From Vibrio sp. HDW18 (GTDB lineage: Bacteria; Pseudomonadota; Gammaproteobacteria; Enterobacterales; Vibrionaceae), in assembly GCF_011306175.1 (NCBI RefSeq), contig NZ_CP049913.1, positions 124,001 to 188,000 on the forward strand: DNA of 64,000 bases, in the 5' to 3' direction. Each line of letters starts with the position of its first letter. The first letter of the stretch is position 1. Made by a program: the position numbers and the translations under genes. Below the pieces are notes generated by a model that ran no database searches, was not told the origin of the DNA, and saw nothing but the letters and a program-made list of their open reading frames with translations. Positions 40,902 to 50,668 of the stretch are shown one piece after another.

Positions 40902-42137
40902 TTATTGCAGTGCACTATTGGGCAAATACATTTCTTTCACCCGCTGAACACCACTGTACTCAATAAACATTGGCCGGCCAGTGAGATAACGCAGCAACAT
41001 GTCAGCCGCCAGCGTCGCAATCCACTCTTTTTGCTCTGCTTGGCTCAAATGGCCGACCAATTTGACGGTTTGCCCCCATTCCCCATTCGGGGTGGAAAGT
41101 GCAACCGAAACCTCTCCTTGCTTGAGTGTTCCGGTGACTAAGGCCATTTGTGTGCCGCATTTATCTTTCGTCGCTCCGGCTAAGGCAAACGCCGCGGCAA
41201 GAGGCTCTTGTTGAGCCAGCTCACTGGCAACTCGATGACTCAGCACCCATGAATGTCCGGCTAATGCTTCTATCCGTGGCTCACTGAGTAGCCAATGTGA
41301 CAGCCAGCCTTGAGTCGCTTGCTCGGCCAATGCCAGCGATAAGCCTTTTTCCGTCATCATATCACCAAGGTTGGCCAACATTGGCTCATCCACACTCACC
41401 ACATGCTGCTCTAAATGAGCATGCAAGATCTTCAGCAAACTTAAACGCCGTTGTGGATCGGACTTGGGGCCAAATAGTTTAACTTCAATAAATGGCAAAT
41501 ATGAGCGGTAACCTAAATGGTAACCAGCCGGTAACTGGATTTTATCCAGCTTGTCTGCGATCGAAGACTCGGATGAACCGAACGTATAAAGCCGGCTGCA
41601 CTGCACCGGCACACTAGGAAATCGCTGCTGCAGATCAGGCAAAATTTGCTCACTGACCATGCGGTAAAACTCTTGCGGTACCCCAGGGGTAAAATAGAAC
41701 CAACAATCATTAAGCGACATTTTAAAACCACATGCGGTACCAATCGGGTTAGCAATGAGCTCCGCATTGGCCGGTAACATCGCCTGTTTACGATTACTTT
41801 GCGGCATGCTTTGACCGCGGTTGGCAAAAAACTGCTCAAGTTGACCCAACCAATCGTGACTGAGCTGTAACGGCTGCTCAGCCGCTTGGGCCGCGGCTTG
41901 AGCGGTAATGTCATCACTGGTTGGGCCTAATCCGCCATTGACGATCACCACATCCGCGTTAAAACTCAGCATCATTAACTCTTCAACCAATGCCGATAGC
42001 GCATCACCAACCGTAGAACGTTTATACAGAGGAAAGCCATGCTGATAAAACTCACGCGCTAGCCAAGCAGCATTCGAGTCGACAATGTCACCATGCAAAA
42101 CCTCTTCGCCGGTGCTGAGCATTATTATTTTCAACAT
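40902..42137 (-). CDS. yfaY: YfaY-type CinA family protein with degenerate C-terminal deamidase domain
   Basis: A 411-residue CinA-family protein. The N-terminal MoCF/COG1058 domain is well kept (MLSTGEEVLHGDIVDSNAAW, VIVNGGLGPTSDDITAQ, NPIGTACGF, FTPGVPQEF). The C-terminal domain corresponds to NMN deamidase PncC, but the AESCTGG-type active-site loop reads AEQATQG (about residues 271-277), so the catalytic Ser is missing. This fits E. coli YfaY, as I remember it, rather than an active NMN deamidase. I chose the ATG at MLKIIML, with AGGA eight bases upstream; a further ATG 9 bases earlier is possible. The exact role is unknown. Confidence 0.85.
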   Translation of the reverse strand: MLKIIMLSTGEEVLHGDIVDSNAAWLAREFYQHGFPLYKRSTVGDALSALVEELMMLSFNADVVIVNGGLGPTSDDITAQAAAQAAEQPLQLSHDWLGQLEQFFANRGQSMPQSNRKQAMLPANAELIANPIGTACGFKMSLNDCWFYFTPGVPQEFYRMVSEQILPDLQQRFPSVPVQCSRLYTFGSSESSIADKLDKIQLPAGYHLGYRSYLPFIEVKLFGPKSDPQRRLSLLKILHAHLEQHVVSVDEPMLANLGDMMTEKGLSLALAEQATQGWLSHWLLSEPRIEALAGHSWVLSHRVASELAQQEPLAAAFALAGATKDKCGTQMALVTGTLKQGEVSVALSTPNGEWGQTVKLVGHLSQAEQKEWIATLAADMLLRYLTGRPMFIEYSGVQRVKEMYLPNSALQ

Positions 42138-42312
42138 ATTTGCCATCCTGATGTAAATACTGCATTTCTATTGACCAAGAATAAGCCAATCGACAAGAAA
42201 ATGTTATCGATCAAGCAATTTCGTACAACCGTTAATTAGCGGTTTTCTTGTTGATCAATTTTATGGATAATTGTGACCCCGATCGACCTATCACCTATAA
42301 CTGGAGACATCT

Positions 42313-43209
42313 GTGCTCAAGAAAAACATCACACCCATGATGTTGTTGACATTTTCCGCCTGCGTAAACGCACAACAAGATGTGAACTTCCAATCTGATT
42401 TTGCCTACCAATTGGGCTGTGAACAGAGCAACTGCTACTCAAGCAATTATTATACCGATTCACTCAACCCTGCTTTTTCTTTGAGTGTTAATGATGCTTC
42501 AACACTAAGGTTAGATGATCCACTGCCTAAATATTTACTGGTGCAAGACAGCCGGGACTGGGATTATCTCACAGGTCAAACCTATACCATTTTAGGCCTA
42601 AGTGTCATGACCGCAGGGTTGATGACACTGCTCCCGGAATCGATCACCAAATGGGATGCTGACGATCGCAAACTCAGCAATCTTGGCAAAAAGTGGAAAG
42701 ACAACGTCACTTCAGGTCCAACCTGGGATCGCGATGAGCATTTCCTGAACTACATTATGCACCCCTATTTCGGTGGGGTTTATTACACGGCTGCACGTCA
42801 TGCCGGATTTAATGAATTTGAATCATTTCTCTACTCAGCCACCATGTCGACCTTCTTCTGGGAATATGGGGTGGAATCATTTGCTGAAGTCCCTTCATGG
42901 CAAGATATTTTTATCACCCCATTTTTTGGGGCGGTGGTTGGTGAGCTAATGTTTGATGCCGAACAAAATATTGTGGCCAATGGCGGCCAAGTCATGGGCT
43001 CAAACGCGGCCGGTGATGTTACCCTATTTTTCCTCAATCCGATCGGTCATATTCATGGCTGGGTGAGCGATGCTTGGGGTGGTTCGGCGGATGTCTCTTT
43101 CCAAAGCAACCCTTGGGCCAACAACCCAGAAGCGGCAAGGTATGCGATGGATGCCGGCGCAAACTACGACTCACAGTACTACGGGTTAAACGTCAAAATT
43201 ACCTTCTAA
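42313..43209 (+). CDS. DUF3943 protein, probable exported or outer-membrane associated
   Basis: A 298-residue protein with a signal peptide (cleavage near residue 20, VNA-QQ). The central DUF3943 region contains HPYFGGVYYTAARHAGFNEF and SFLYSATMSTFFWEYGVESF, then FFGAVVGELM, a pattern of family-typical aromatic and Gly residues. The start is GTG with GGAG six bases upstream. Function is unknown; some family members are predicted beta-barrel or membrane-associated. It is divergent from the yfaY-type gene. Confidence 0.8.
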   Translation: MLKKNITPMMLLTFSACVNAQQDVNFQSDFAYQLGCEQSNCYSSNYYTDSLNPAFSLSVNDASTLRLDDPLPKYLLVQDSRDWDYLTGQTYTILGLSVMTAGLMTLLPESITKWDADDRKLSNLGKKWKDNVTSGPTWDRDEHFLNYIMHPYFGGVYYTAARHAGFNEFESFLYSATMSTFFWEYGVESFAEVPSWQDIFITPFFGAVVGELMFDAEQNIVANGGQVMGSNAAGDVTLFFLNPIGHIHGWVSDAWGGSADVSFQSNPWANNPEAARYAMDAGANYDSQYYGLNVKITF

Positions 43210-43324
43210 TCGCTTAAAACGGCGATACAAGATGTCGCCTTTTTATGACCAGCACTGCGATCAGCATGGGCATTGTGCAATGAAAGTGCTACCCTTACCA
43301 CATTATCTACTGCGAGAGAACAAA

Positions 43325-43675
43325 ATGAGCAAATTAACGGCAGATATCGACGCGAATTTAGCGCTGTTTATTGAAGAAACCCAAGTAAACCAATTGGTTT
43401 GGGGATTACGTAACGAAGAAGGCTGGCTCTCTTGTGAATCAACAGAATTTGCAGAAAGTGAAGTGATGCCTTTTTGGTCATCCAAAGCTGATGCACAAAT
43501 TCACAACGTGGAAGAATGGGCTGACTTTGAAGTCGTTGAAATCCCGATTGATGTGTTTGTGGAAGATTGGTTAATCACCCTCGATGAAGATGGTGTGTTA
43601 GTTGGCCCGAACTGGAATGCTAGCCTCGAAGGTAAAGAATTAGAGCCAGCTCAACTGGCAAAACTCTACCTTTAA
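43325..43675 (+). CDS. DUF2750 family protein
   Basis: A 116-residue acidic soluble protein starting MSKLTADIDANL, with GAGAG upstream. Family-like features are VWGLRNEEGWLSCES, PFWSSKADAQ and the late DEDGVLVGPNW. DUF2750 proteins resemble small immunity/SMI1-like or protease-adaptor folds, but no function is established. The frame is open further upstream without a good start. A strong terminator follows. Confidence 0.75.
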   Translation: MSKLTADIDANLALFIEETQVNQLVWGLRNEEGWLSCESTEFAESEVMPFWSSKADAQIHNVEEWADFEVVEIPIDVFVEDWLITLDEDGVLVGPNWNASLEGKELEPAQLAKLYL

Positions 43676-43751
43676 TCAATGATTGACTGGATTACTCGGT
43701 CTTGGTGTACACTTCAACCCGCGTAACTATCGAACAATAATCGAACCATAC

Positions 43752-43775
43752 AAGGCGCATTTTCGCGCCTTTTTG
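43752..43775 (+). terminator. Rho-independent terminator after the DUF2750 gene
   Basis: AAGGCGC/GCGCCTT stem with loop ATTTTC followed by TTTTTG. Confidence 0.85.
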
Positions 43776-43870
43776 TCATCCATCCCCCAGCAATCTCACC
43801 ACTGCCATAGCCCGACGACACCAGCTTTGTTACACTTGCAGCCCTGTTAAATACCATCTGGAACGCAAGC

Positions 43871-44446
43871 ATGCAATTAACTAAGCTGACGCAAGAGATC
43901 TTCGACCACCTGTACCGTGACATTCATCAATTTCGCCAAACCTTTGATCTGCCGGTTGCCGCGCCACACACTTTAAACTCACAAGCCGATATCTTGCACA
44001 CGTCGTTAGCCATTGAAGAGTTGACCGAGCTTGCTCAAGCGGATAATAAAACCGAACAAGCGGATGCAATTGTCGATACCGTGTACGTACTGATGGGACG
44101 CTTAGTGCATTTAGGGCAAGCCAAAATTGAAGACAATCTCGCCATCAGTTATTTGATCGATCTGTTGTTGCATGTTGCGGACAATTTAAATATTGCGTTT
44201 TTAGCTTGCTGGGATGAAGTACATAGTTCAAACATGAGCAAAGTATGCCGTAATCAACAAGAATATTTAGACACTGAGCAGTTCTATGCCGAGCAAGGTA
44301 TTAAGCTAATGGCGGTGCAGCAAGGTGAGTATATTATTGCCAAATGCGCGCAAGACTTTATCTCTGCGTCAAAAACCGTTCGTCAAGGCAAAGTCCTAAA
44401 ATCGGTTTACTATCGTCCGGCAAACTTGGTTGAATTAACTCAATAA
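43871..44446 (+). CDS. All-alpha NTP-pyrophosphohydrolase-like (MazG-related) protein
   Basis: A 191-residue helical protein. SLAIEELTELAQADNKTEQA followed by DAIVDTVYVLMG fits the metal-binding EExxE...ExxD-like pattern of all-alpha NTP pyrophosphatases (MazG, HisE, dUTPase groups), with Glu and Asp in place. Such enzymes split non-canonical or excess NTPs to NMP and pyrophosphate; which nucleotide is used cannot be told. It lies alone, ending at a bidirectional terminator shared with rluB. Confidence 0.72.
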   Translation: MQLTKLTQEIFDHLYRDIHQFRQTFDLPVAAPHTLNSQADILHTSLAIEELTELAQADNKTEQADAIVDTVYVLMGRLVHLGQAKIEDNLAISYLIDLLLHVADNLNIAFLACWDEVHSSNMSKVCRNQQEYLDTEQFYAEQGIKLMAVQQGEYIIAKCAQDFISASKTVRQGKVLKSVYYRPANLVELTQ

Positions 44447-44477
44447 GAGCAAGCGAAACATAGAAAACCGCCAGCAA

Positions 44478-44503
44478 AAAGCCAGTCAATTTGACTGGCT
44501 TTC
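44478..44503. terminator. Bidirectional terminator between the NTPase-like gene and rluB
   Basis: AAAGCCAGTC/GACTGGCTTT stem, loop AATTT, A-run before and T after. Confidence 0.88.
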
Positions 44504-44527
44504 GGTTCAAAAGCATCCTAGCAATCA

Positions 44528-45493
44528 TTAGCCGCGAGGTTTACGCGTATTCTGCTGCTGATTGGCCGCTTTATTACGTGAACTTGACTCACCACCCGGC
44601 TTACGGCGCGCAGCCGCTTTACCACTACGCCCTGGTGTCGCAGTAATTCGCTCTTCGTGACGACGCACGGCACGACGAATTTTTTGGCTACGGGTACGCT
44701 CACGCTTACGAGTGGCTGCATCTGGTGCTAAGTTCAACACCGTTTCTTTCTCTGGACGCAGTTCAACTAACTCGCGCAGGTAATTGACTTGCTTGAGATC
44801 GAGCTCCATCCAACCACCACGTGGCAGTTTTTTATCCAAGAAGATGTCACCGTAACGCACACGCTTGAGGCGACTTACCGTAGTACCCTGAGATTCCCAT
44901 AAACGGCGAACTTCACGGTTACGACCTTCGTTAATCACTACATAGAAAGTATGGTTGATGCCTTCACCACCGGCATACATAACATCTTCAAAACGCGCCA
45001 TACCATCTTCGAGCTGCACACCGCGAACTAGGTTACGCACATTTTCTTCGTTGACATCACCAAATACGCGCACTAAATATTCACGCTCAACCTGACGACT
45101 TGGGTGCATCAAACGATTCGCTAATTCACCATCAGTGGTAAACAGCAACAAACCGGAGGTGTTCGCATCCAAACGGCCAACTGAGATCCAACGTGAGCCA
45201 CGAATTTTCGGCAGACGGTCAAATACGGTGCGACGACCTTCTGGATCATGACGGGTACACAGTTCACCTTCTGGCTTATAGTAAGCCAAAACTCGGCAAA
45301 TCACCTCTTCTGGTGCTTTAGCCGATACCACGTGTCCATCGATGCGCACGACCGCAATCTCATCTTCTAGGCGTTCACCCAGTACAGCTACCTTGCCATT
45401 AACACTTACGCGCCCAGCTCGGATCAGAGCTTCAAGCTCACGACGAGAACCATGACCAGCACGTGCTAAAACTTTCTGTAACTTTTCGCTCAT
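44528..45493 (-). CDS. rluB: 23S rRNA pseudouridine synthase B
   Basis: A 321-residue RsuA-family pseudouridine synthase (U2605 of 23S rRNA in E. coli). An S4 RNA-binding domain ([20 protein letters not shown]) is followed by the catalytic domain with the nucleophile D109 in [15 protein letters not shown]. The last 60 residues form a basic, Arg/Lys/Gln-rich tail ([20 protein letters not shown]), usual for RluB. It is third in the minus-strand set rnm-yciO-rluB, as in E. coli, divergent from trp. Confidence 0.95.
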   Translation of the reverse strand: MSEKLQKVLARAGHGSRRELEALIRAGRVSVNGKVAVLGERLEDEIAVVRIDGHVVSAKAPEEVICRVLAYYKPEGELCTRHDPEGRRTVFDRLPKIRGSRWISVGRLDANTSGLLLFTTDGELANRLMHPSRQVEREYLVRVFGDVNEENVRNLVRGVQLEDGMARFEDVMYAGGEGINHTFYVVINEGRNREVRRLWESQGTTVSRLKRVRYGDIFLDKKLPRGGWMELDLKQVNYLRELVELRPEKETVLNLAPDAATRKRERTRSQKIRRAVRRHEERITATPGRSGKAAARRKPGGESSSRNKAANQQQNTRKPRG

Positions 45494-45625
45494 TTATCTA
45501 CCTATGTGTCGTCTTCTCAGACGTCGAATGACGGGTTGCGATGTTAAAATCGCGGTCGCGTAGTATCGCAAATTTTATCGATAAAAGCATCCGTTTTGTC
45601 AGTGCAGAGCAACCGGATCATTCCA

Positions 45626-46246
45626 CTATTGAAAGGGGCTAGGATCACCAGAGCCGATCCGCGCCACCACCACTTCATCATCACTGAAATCAATGACTGT
45701 GGTGGGTTGCTGGCCCAAGTAACCGCCATGGAGGATCACATCGACCGCATGTTCTAACTGATCGCGGATTTCATCAGGATCCGATTCCGTAAAATCGTTG
45801 CCAGGTAAAATCAGCGAAGTCGACATTAAAGGCTCACCTAATGCTTCGAGCAAATCCAATGCGATTTGATTATCAGGCACCCGAATGCCAATGGTTTTAC
45901 GCTTTTCATTCATCAAGCGCCGAGGCACTTCCTTGCTGCCTTTAAAAATAAAGGTGTAAGGCCCCGGGGTGTTATTTTTCAGTAACCGAAATGCGGTATT
46001 GTCAACTCGGGCATACTGAGATAGCTGCGACAAATCACGGCATAACAAAGTAAAGTTGTGCTTATCATCCAAGCGACGGATCTGGCAAATACGCTCCATG
46101 CCATGTTTATTTTCTAACTGGCAGCCGAGCGCGTAACCAGAATCGGTCGGATAGACGACCAATCCACCATTGCGAATGATCGCCACCGCTTGTTGGATCA
46201 AACGAACTTGGGGATTTTCAGGATGAACGTAAAAATACTGACTCAT
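45626..46246 (-). CDS. yciO: YciO family (Sua5/YrdC-like) protein
   Basis: A 206-residue YrdC-fold protein: IRNGGLVVYPTDSGYALGCQ, RLDDKHNFTLLCRDLSQL and KTIGIRVPDNQIA are the typical nucleotide-binding segments. The family relates to TsaC/Sua5, which make threonylcarbamoyl-AMP for tRNA t6A; YciO itself is a paralogue of uncertain function. It starts 2 bases after rnm ends. Confidence 0.9.
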   Translation of the reverse strand: MSQYFYVHPENPQVRLIQQAVAIIRNGGLVVYPTDSGYALGCQLENKHGMERICQIRRLDDKHNFTLLCRDLSQLSQYARVDNTAFRLLKNNTPGPYTFIFKGSKEVPRRLMNEKRKTIGIRVPDNQIALDLLEALGEPLMSTSLILPGNDFTESDPDEIRDQLEHAVDVILHGGYLGQQPTTVIDFSDDEVVVARIGSGDPSPFQ

Positions 46247-46248
46247 GG

Positions 46249-47226
<978 letters not shown>

Positions 47227-47256
47227 CAAATGCAAGGCGCTTGATTCAGATTGGCT

Positions 47257-47370
47257 ATGTTACAAGAATTTAACCCAAAGCATAAAGCCAATTTCACGCC
47301 AGCACGAGTGGCAGCCGATAGTCGGCTTTTTATTGATACTCATTGCATCACCACGTCGAATCATGTTTAA
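47257..47370 (+). CDS. trpL: trp leader reading frame lacking Trp codons
   Basis: An ATG 31 bases after the operator opens 37 codons starting MLQEFNPKHKA, the beginning I remember for Vibrio TrpL peptides. Unlike a normal TrpL it contains no Trp codon; it reads through the hairpin at 47313-47327 and stops with TAA at 47368-47370, touching the AGGAG that serves trpE. No clear ribosome-binding site precedes it. Translation is therefore uncertain, and it may be a deletion-altered leader. ATTGGCT (47250-47256) can pair with AGCCAAT (47286-47292) or with AGCCGA of the hairpin. Confidence 0.5.
   Translation: MLQEFNPKHKANFTPARVAADSRLFIDTHCITTSNHV
47313..47334 (+). terminator. trp attenuator-like hairpin
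   Basis: AGCCGA/TCGGCT with a 3-base loop TAG followed by TTTTATTG, placed between the trp operator and trpE. The 6-bp stem is shorter than the E. coli attenuator. Attenuation is uncertain because the leader frame carries no Trp codons. Confidence 0.6.
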
Positions 47371-47379
47371 GGAGATCTT

Positions 47380-49029
47380 ATGAATAAGGCCATCAATATC
47401 CATCAAACTGCGCCGCTTGAGGTGCTGTATAGTGAACTGCCTTATACACAAGATCCGACCGCGCTATTTCACGCACTTTGCGCTGATCGCACTGATTGCC
47501 TACTGCTGGAATCCGCGGAAATTGACTCCAAGCAAAACCTAAAAAGCTTACTGCTGATTGATGCAGCGGTACGGATCGTGTGCCAAGGCCATCAAGTGAC
47601 CTATCATGCACTGAGCGCAAATGGGCAAGCGTTACTAAAGATTATTGCCGCCAATCTCACCGAGAACGTGGTACACCAAATAGAGCAAGCCAAGCTCACC
47701 TTAACCTTTAGCGCACCCTGTGATGAGTTAGATGAGGATGCGCGCTTGCGCGAAGCCTCTTCGTTTGATGCCTTGCGTTTAGTGCAGCACAGTTTTGATC
47801 TCACCGGACAACATAAATTTGCACTGTTTCTCGGTGGCTTATTTGCCTACGATTTGGTGGCCAATTTTGAGCCGCTCGGCACTGTACCCGGGGATAATCA
47901 GTGCCCTGATGCCGTTTTTTATGTGGCGGAAACGTTGATGGTGATCGATCATCAACAGCAAACTTGCCAGCTACAAGCCACTCAATTTCAGCCCAGCGCT
48001 GGCCTACATAGCCAGCTCAAAAGTCGTATGCGTGAGATTCGCGCTCAAGCTCATCAAACTCTGCCATTACCGCTCGCTCAGCCACTCACCGATGTCACCG
48101 TGACCAGCAATATCAGTGATGAGGCATTTTGTGCACTAGTACGCTCGCTTAAACAATACGTCGTATCTGGCGATGTGTTCCAAGTGGTGCCATCACGCCG
48201 CTTTCAGCTACCTTGCCCTTCACCACTGGCCGCTTATCAGCGCCTCAAACAAAGCAATCCTAGCCCTTATATGTTTTATATGCAGGATCAAAATTTTACG
48301 CTGTTTGGGGCATCACCGGAAAGTGCACTGAAATATGAGCGACACACTAACCAAGTGGAAATCTACCCGATTGCAGGCACCCGCCGTCGTGGCAAACGAG
48401 CCGATGGCAGCCTTGATTTTGATCTCGATAGCCGCATGGAGCTGGAACTGCGCAGCGATAAAAAAGAGAACGCCGAACACATGATGTTGGTTGATTTGGC
48501 GCGTAATGATGTGGCACGTATCAGTCAAGCCGGAACCCGCCATGTCGCCGACTTACTGCAAGTCGATCGCTACAGCCATGTGATGCATCTGGTGTCACGC
48601 GTGGTTGGGCAATTACGTACCGATCTCGATGCGCTGCACGCTTACCAAGCTTGTATGAATATGGGCACCTTGACTGGCGCACCAAAAATTCGCGCCATGC
48701 AGTTGATCCGTGATGTCGAACAAACTCGCCGCGGCAGCTACGGCGGCGCAGTCGGTTACCTAACTGGCGAGGGCGATCTGGATACCTGTATCGTGATCCG
48801 CTCGGCTTATGTTGAAAATGGCATCGCCCAAGTACAAGCCGGTGCTGGAGTGGTCTACGACTCCGATCCACAAGCGGAAGCCGATGAAACACGCAGTAAG
48901 GCACAAGCGGTGATTTCTGCGATAGTCGATGCACACCAAGCGAACCGTTCAACTCAAACGATTAGTTCAATTCAAACCATCAGTTCAAATCAAACGATCG
49001 GTGCACATCAGACTATCGGTGCAAATTAA
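47380..49029 (+). CDS. trpE: Anthranilate synthase component I
   Basis: A 549-residue enzyme that with TrpG makes anthranilate from chorismate. The N-terminal tryptophan-binding element LLLESAE (feedback site) and chorismate-site motifs EIYPIAGTRRRGKR, DLARNDVARI, GTLTGAPKIRAM and QAGAGVVYDS are present; the Ala in PIAGT separates it from PabB at 7.9 kb. The chain is about 25-30 residues longer than usual because it ends in tandem hexapeptides (SSIQTI, SSNQTI, GAHQTI). The ATG follows AAGGAG. First gene of trpEGDC(F)BA. Confidence 0.97.
   Translation: MNKAINIHQTAPLEVLYSELPYTQDPTALFHALCADRTDCLLLESAEIDSKQNLKSLLLIDAAVRIVCQGHQVTYHALSANGQALLKIIAANLTENVVHQIEQAKLTLTFSAPCDELDEDARLREASSFDALRLVQHSFDLTGQHKFALFLGGLFAYDLVANFEPLGTVPGDNQCPDAVFYVAETLMVIDHQQQTCQLQATQFQPSAGLHSQLKSRMREIRAQAHQTLPLPLAQPLTDVTVTSNISDEAFCALVRSLKQYVVSGDVFQVVPSRRFQLPCPSPLAAYQRLKQSNPSPYMFYMQDQNFTLFGASPESALKYERHTNQVEIYPIAGTRRRGKRADGSLDFDLDSRMELELRSDKKENAEHMMLVDLARNDVARISQAGTRHVADLLQVDRYSHVMHLVSRVVGQLRTDLDALHAYQACMNMGTLTGAPKIRAMQLIRDVEQTRRGSYGGAVGYLTGEGDLDTCIVIRSAYVENGIAQVQAGAGVVYDSDPQAEADETRSKAQAVISAIVDAHQANRSTQTISSIQTISSNQTIGAHQTIGAN
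48946..49029 (+). repeat. 18-bp tandem repeat at the 3' end of trpE
   Basis: Four 18-bp units (48946-48963, 48964-48981, 48982-48999, 49000-49017) and a partial fifth up to the stop, each close to rGTTCAAxTCAAACxATC. In frame they encode RSTQTI, SSIQTI, SSNQTI, GAHQTI and GAN. The units have diverged from each other, so the array is not brand new. Copy number may vary between strains. Confidence 0.85.
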
Positions 49030-49038
49030 GGAGCACTC

Positions 49039-49644
49039 ATGGCTAATATTCTGTTTATCGATAATTTTGATTCTTTCACTTACAACTTGGTCGATCAATT
49101 TCGCTCGCTCGGCCACACCGTAACGATTTATCGCAATCACATCGCAGTCGAGGTGATTGAGCAAGCATTAGCACAGTTAGAGCAGCCGATTGTGGTGCTC
49201 TCTCCGGGCCCCGGCGCCCCTTCTGACGCAGGTTGCATGCCCGAGCTATTGCAACGCTTAAAAGGTCGCGTGCCACTGATTGGCATCTGTTTAGGTCATC
49301 AAGCGATTGTCGAAGCCTACGGCGGTGTGGTGGCGGGTGCCGGTGAAATAGTGCACGGCAAAGTGTCAATGATGGAGCACCAAAATCACGCCATTTATCG
49401 CGGCTTGCCTTCACCGCTGGCGATTGCACGCTACCACTCGTTAGTCGCCACCCAAGTACCCAGTGCGCTGACGATTACCGCACAAGTCGACGGTTTAGTG
49501 ATGTCAGTGGTGCATGAAACCGACAAAGTATGTGGCTTACAATTTCATCCGGAATCGATCATGACCACCCACGGTGCCGCTTTACTGGCTAACGTGCTTG
49601 ACTGGGCATGCTCTGCCCCACAGCTCGACACTCAATTCGCATAA
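49039..49644 (+). CDS. trpG: Anthranilate synthase component II (glutamine amidotransferase)
   Basis: A 201-residue class I amidotransferase supplying ammonia to TrpE. The nucleophile Cys is in [15 protein letters not shown], and the His-Glu pair is in [14 protein letters not shown]; the start [15 protein letters not shown] and [12 protein letters not shown] are family hallmarks. It is a separate gene here, not fused to trpD as in E. coli. It starts 9 bases after trpE. Confidence 0.96.
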   Translation: MANILFIDNFDSFTYNLVDQFRSLGHTVTIYRNHIAVEVIEQALAQLEQPIVVLSPGPGAPSDAGCMPELLQRLKGRVPLIGICLGHQAIVEAYGGVVAGAGEIVHGKVSMMEHQNHAIYRGLPSPLAIARYHSLVATQVPSALTITAQVDGLVMSVVHETDKVCGLQFHPESIMTTHGAALLANVLDWACSAPQLDTQFA

Positions 49645-49664
49645 CCGCACAGGGAGAGAATGTT

Positions 49665-50663
49665 ATGCATAACATAATGGACAAACTGTATCAGCAACAA
49701 GAGCTAACCCAACTCGAAAGCCAACAGCTTTTCGACCTGATTATTCGCGGTGAAATCGATCCAATGTTAATGGCCGCCGCGATGACCGCGCTGAAAATCA
49801 AAGGTGAGACACCGAATGAAATTGCCGGAGCGGCCAAAGCGCTACTGGCTAACGCCAATCCGTTCCCACGCCCAACATACGATATTGCCGATATTGTCGG
49901 CACTGGCGGTGATGGCTCAAACACCATCAACATATCAACCACCGCGGCGTTTGTTGCCGCAGCCTGCGGCGTGAAAGTCGTCAAGCACGGCAACCGCGGT
50001 GTATCAAGCCAATCCGGATCGTCTGACTTGCTCAGCGCGTTTGGCATCAACCTCACCATGAGTGCCGAACAGTCACGTCAAGCATTGGACGATCTCGGAG
50101 TGGCCTTTTTATTTGCTCCTCACTACCATAGTGGCGTGCGCCATGCGATGCCCGTGCGCCAAAGCATGAAAACTCGAACTATTTTCAATATCTTAGGCCC
50201 ACTGATTAACCCTGCTCGCCCCAACATTCAATTAATGGGTGTGTACAGCCCTGATTTGCTGCATCCGATCGCACAAACCATGCTACATATGGGCTTGCAG
50301 CGCGCCGCCGTGGTACATGGTTCAGGATTAGATGAAGTGGCGATTCATGGTACAACCCAAGTGATAGAGCTTCAGCAAGGCCAATTGATTGAGTACACAC
50401 TCACCCCACAAGATTTTGGCGTTAGCCTCTACCCATTAGATGCGATTCGCGGTGGAGGCCCCGCTGAAAATCGTGCCATCATCAGCCAAATTCTAACCGG
50501 TAATGGCAGTGACGCACAGATGGCAGCGGTAGCCGTCAATGTCGCGCTGCTACTGCGTTTATGTGGCCAACCCGATCTCAAGGCCAATACCGAGCAAGCA
50601 CTGGCGGTGATGAAATCGGGCCAAGCGTACGCTTTAGTTCAGCAGTTAGCACAACGAGGTTAA
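49665..50663 (+). CDS. trpD: Anthranilate phosphoribosyltransferase
   Basis: A 332-residue enzyme joining anthranilate and PRPP. The PRPP-binding GTGGDGSNTINIST and KHGNRGVSSQSGSSDLL loops and the MKTRTIFNILGPLINPA segment are typical. I chose MHNIMDKLYQQ, eight bases after GGGAG; the ATG four codons later is an alternative, and the longer upstream frame overlaps trpG and is rejected. Confidence 0.96.
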   Translation: MHNIMDKLYQQQELTQLESQQLFDLIIRGEIDPMLMAAAMTALKIKGETPNEIAGAAKALLANANPFPRPTYDIADIVGTGGDGSNTINISTTAAFVAAACGVKVVKHGNRGVSSQSGSSDLLSAFGINLTMSAEQSRQALDDLGVAFLFAPHYHSGVRHAMPVRQSMKTRTIFNILGPLINPARPNIQLMGVYSPDLLHPIAQTMLHMGLQRAAVVHGSGLDEVAIHGTTQVIELQQGQLIEYTLTPQDFGVSLYPLDAIRGGGPAENRAIISQILTGNGSDAQMAAVAVNVALLLRLCGQPDLKANTEQALAVMKSGQAYALVQQLAQRG

Positions 50664-50668
50664 ACAGC

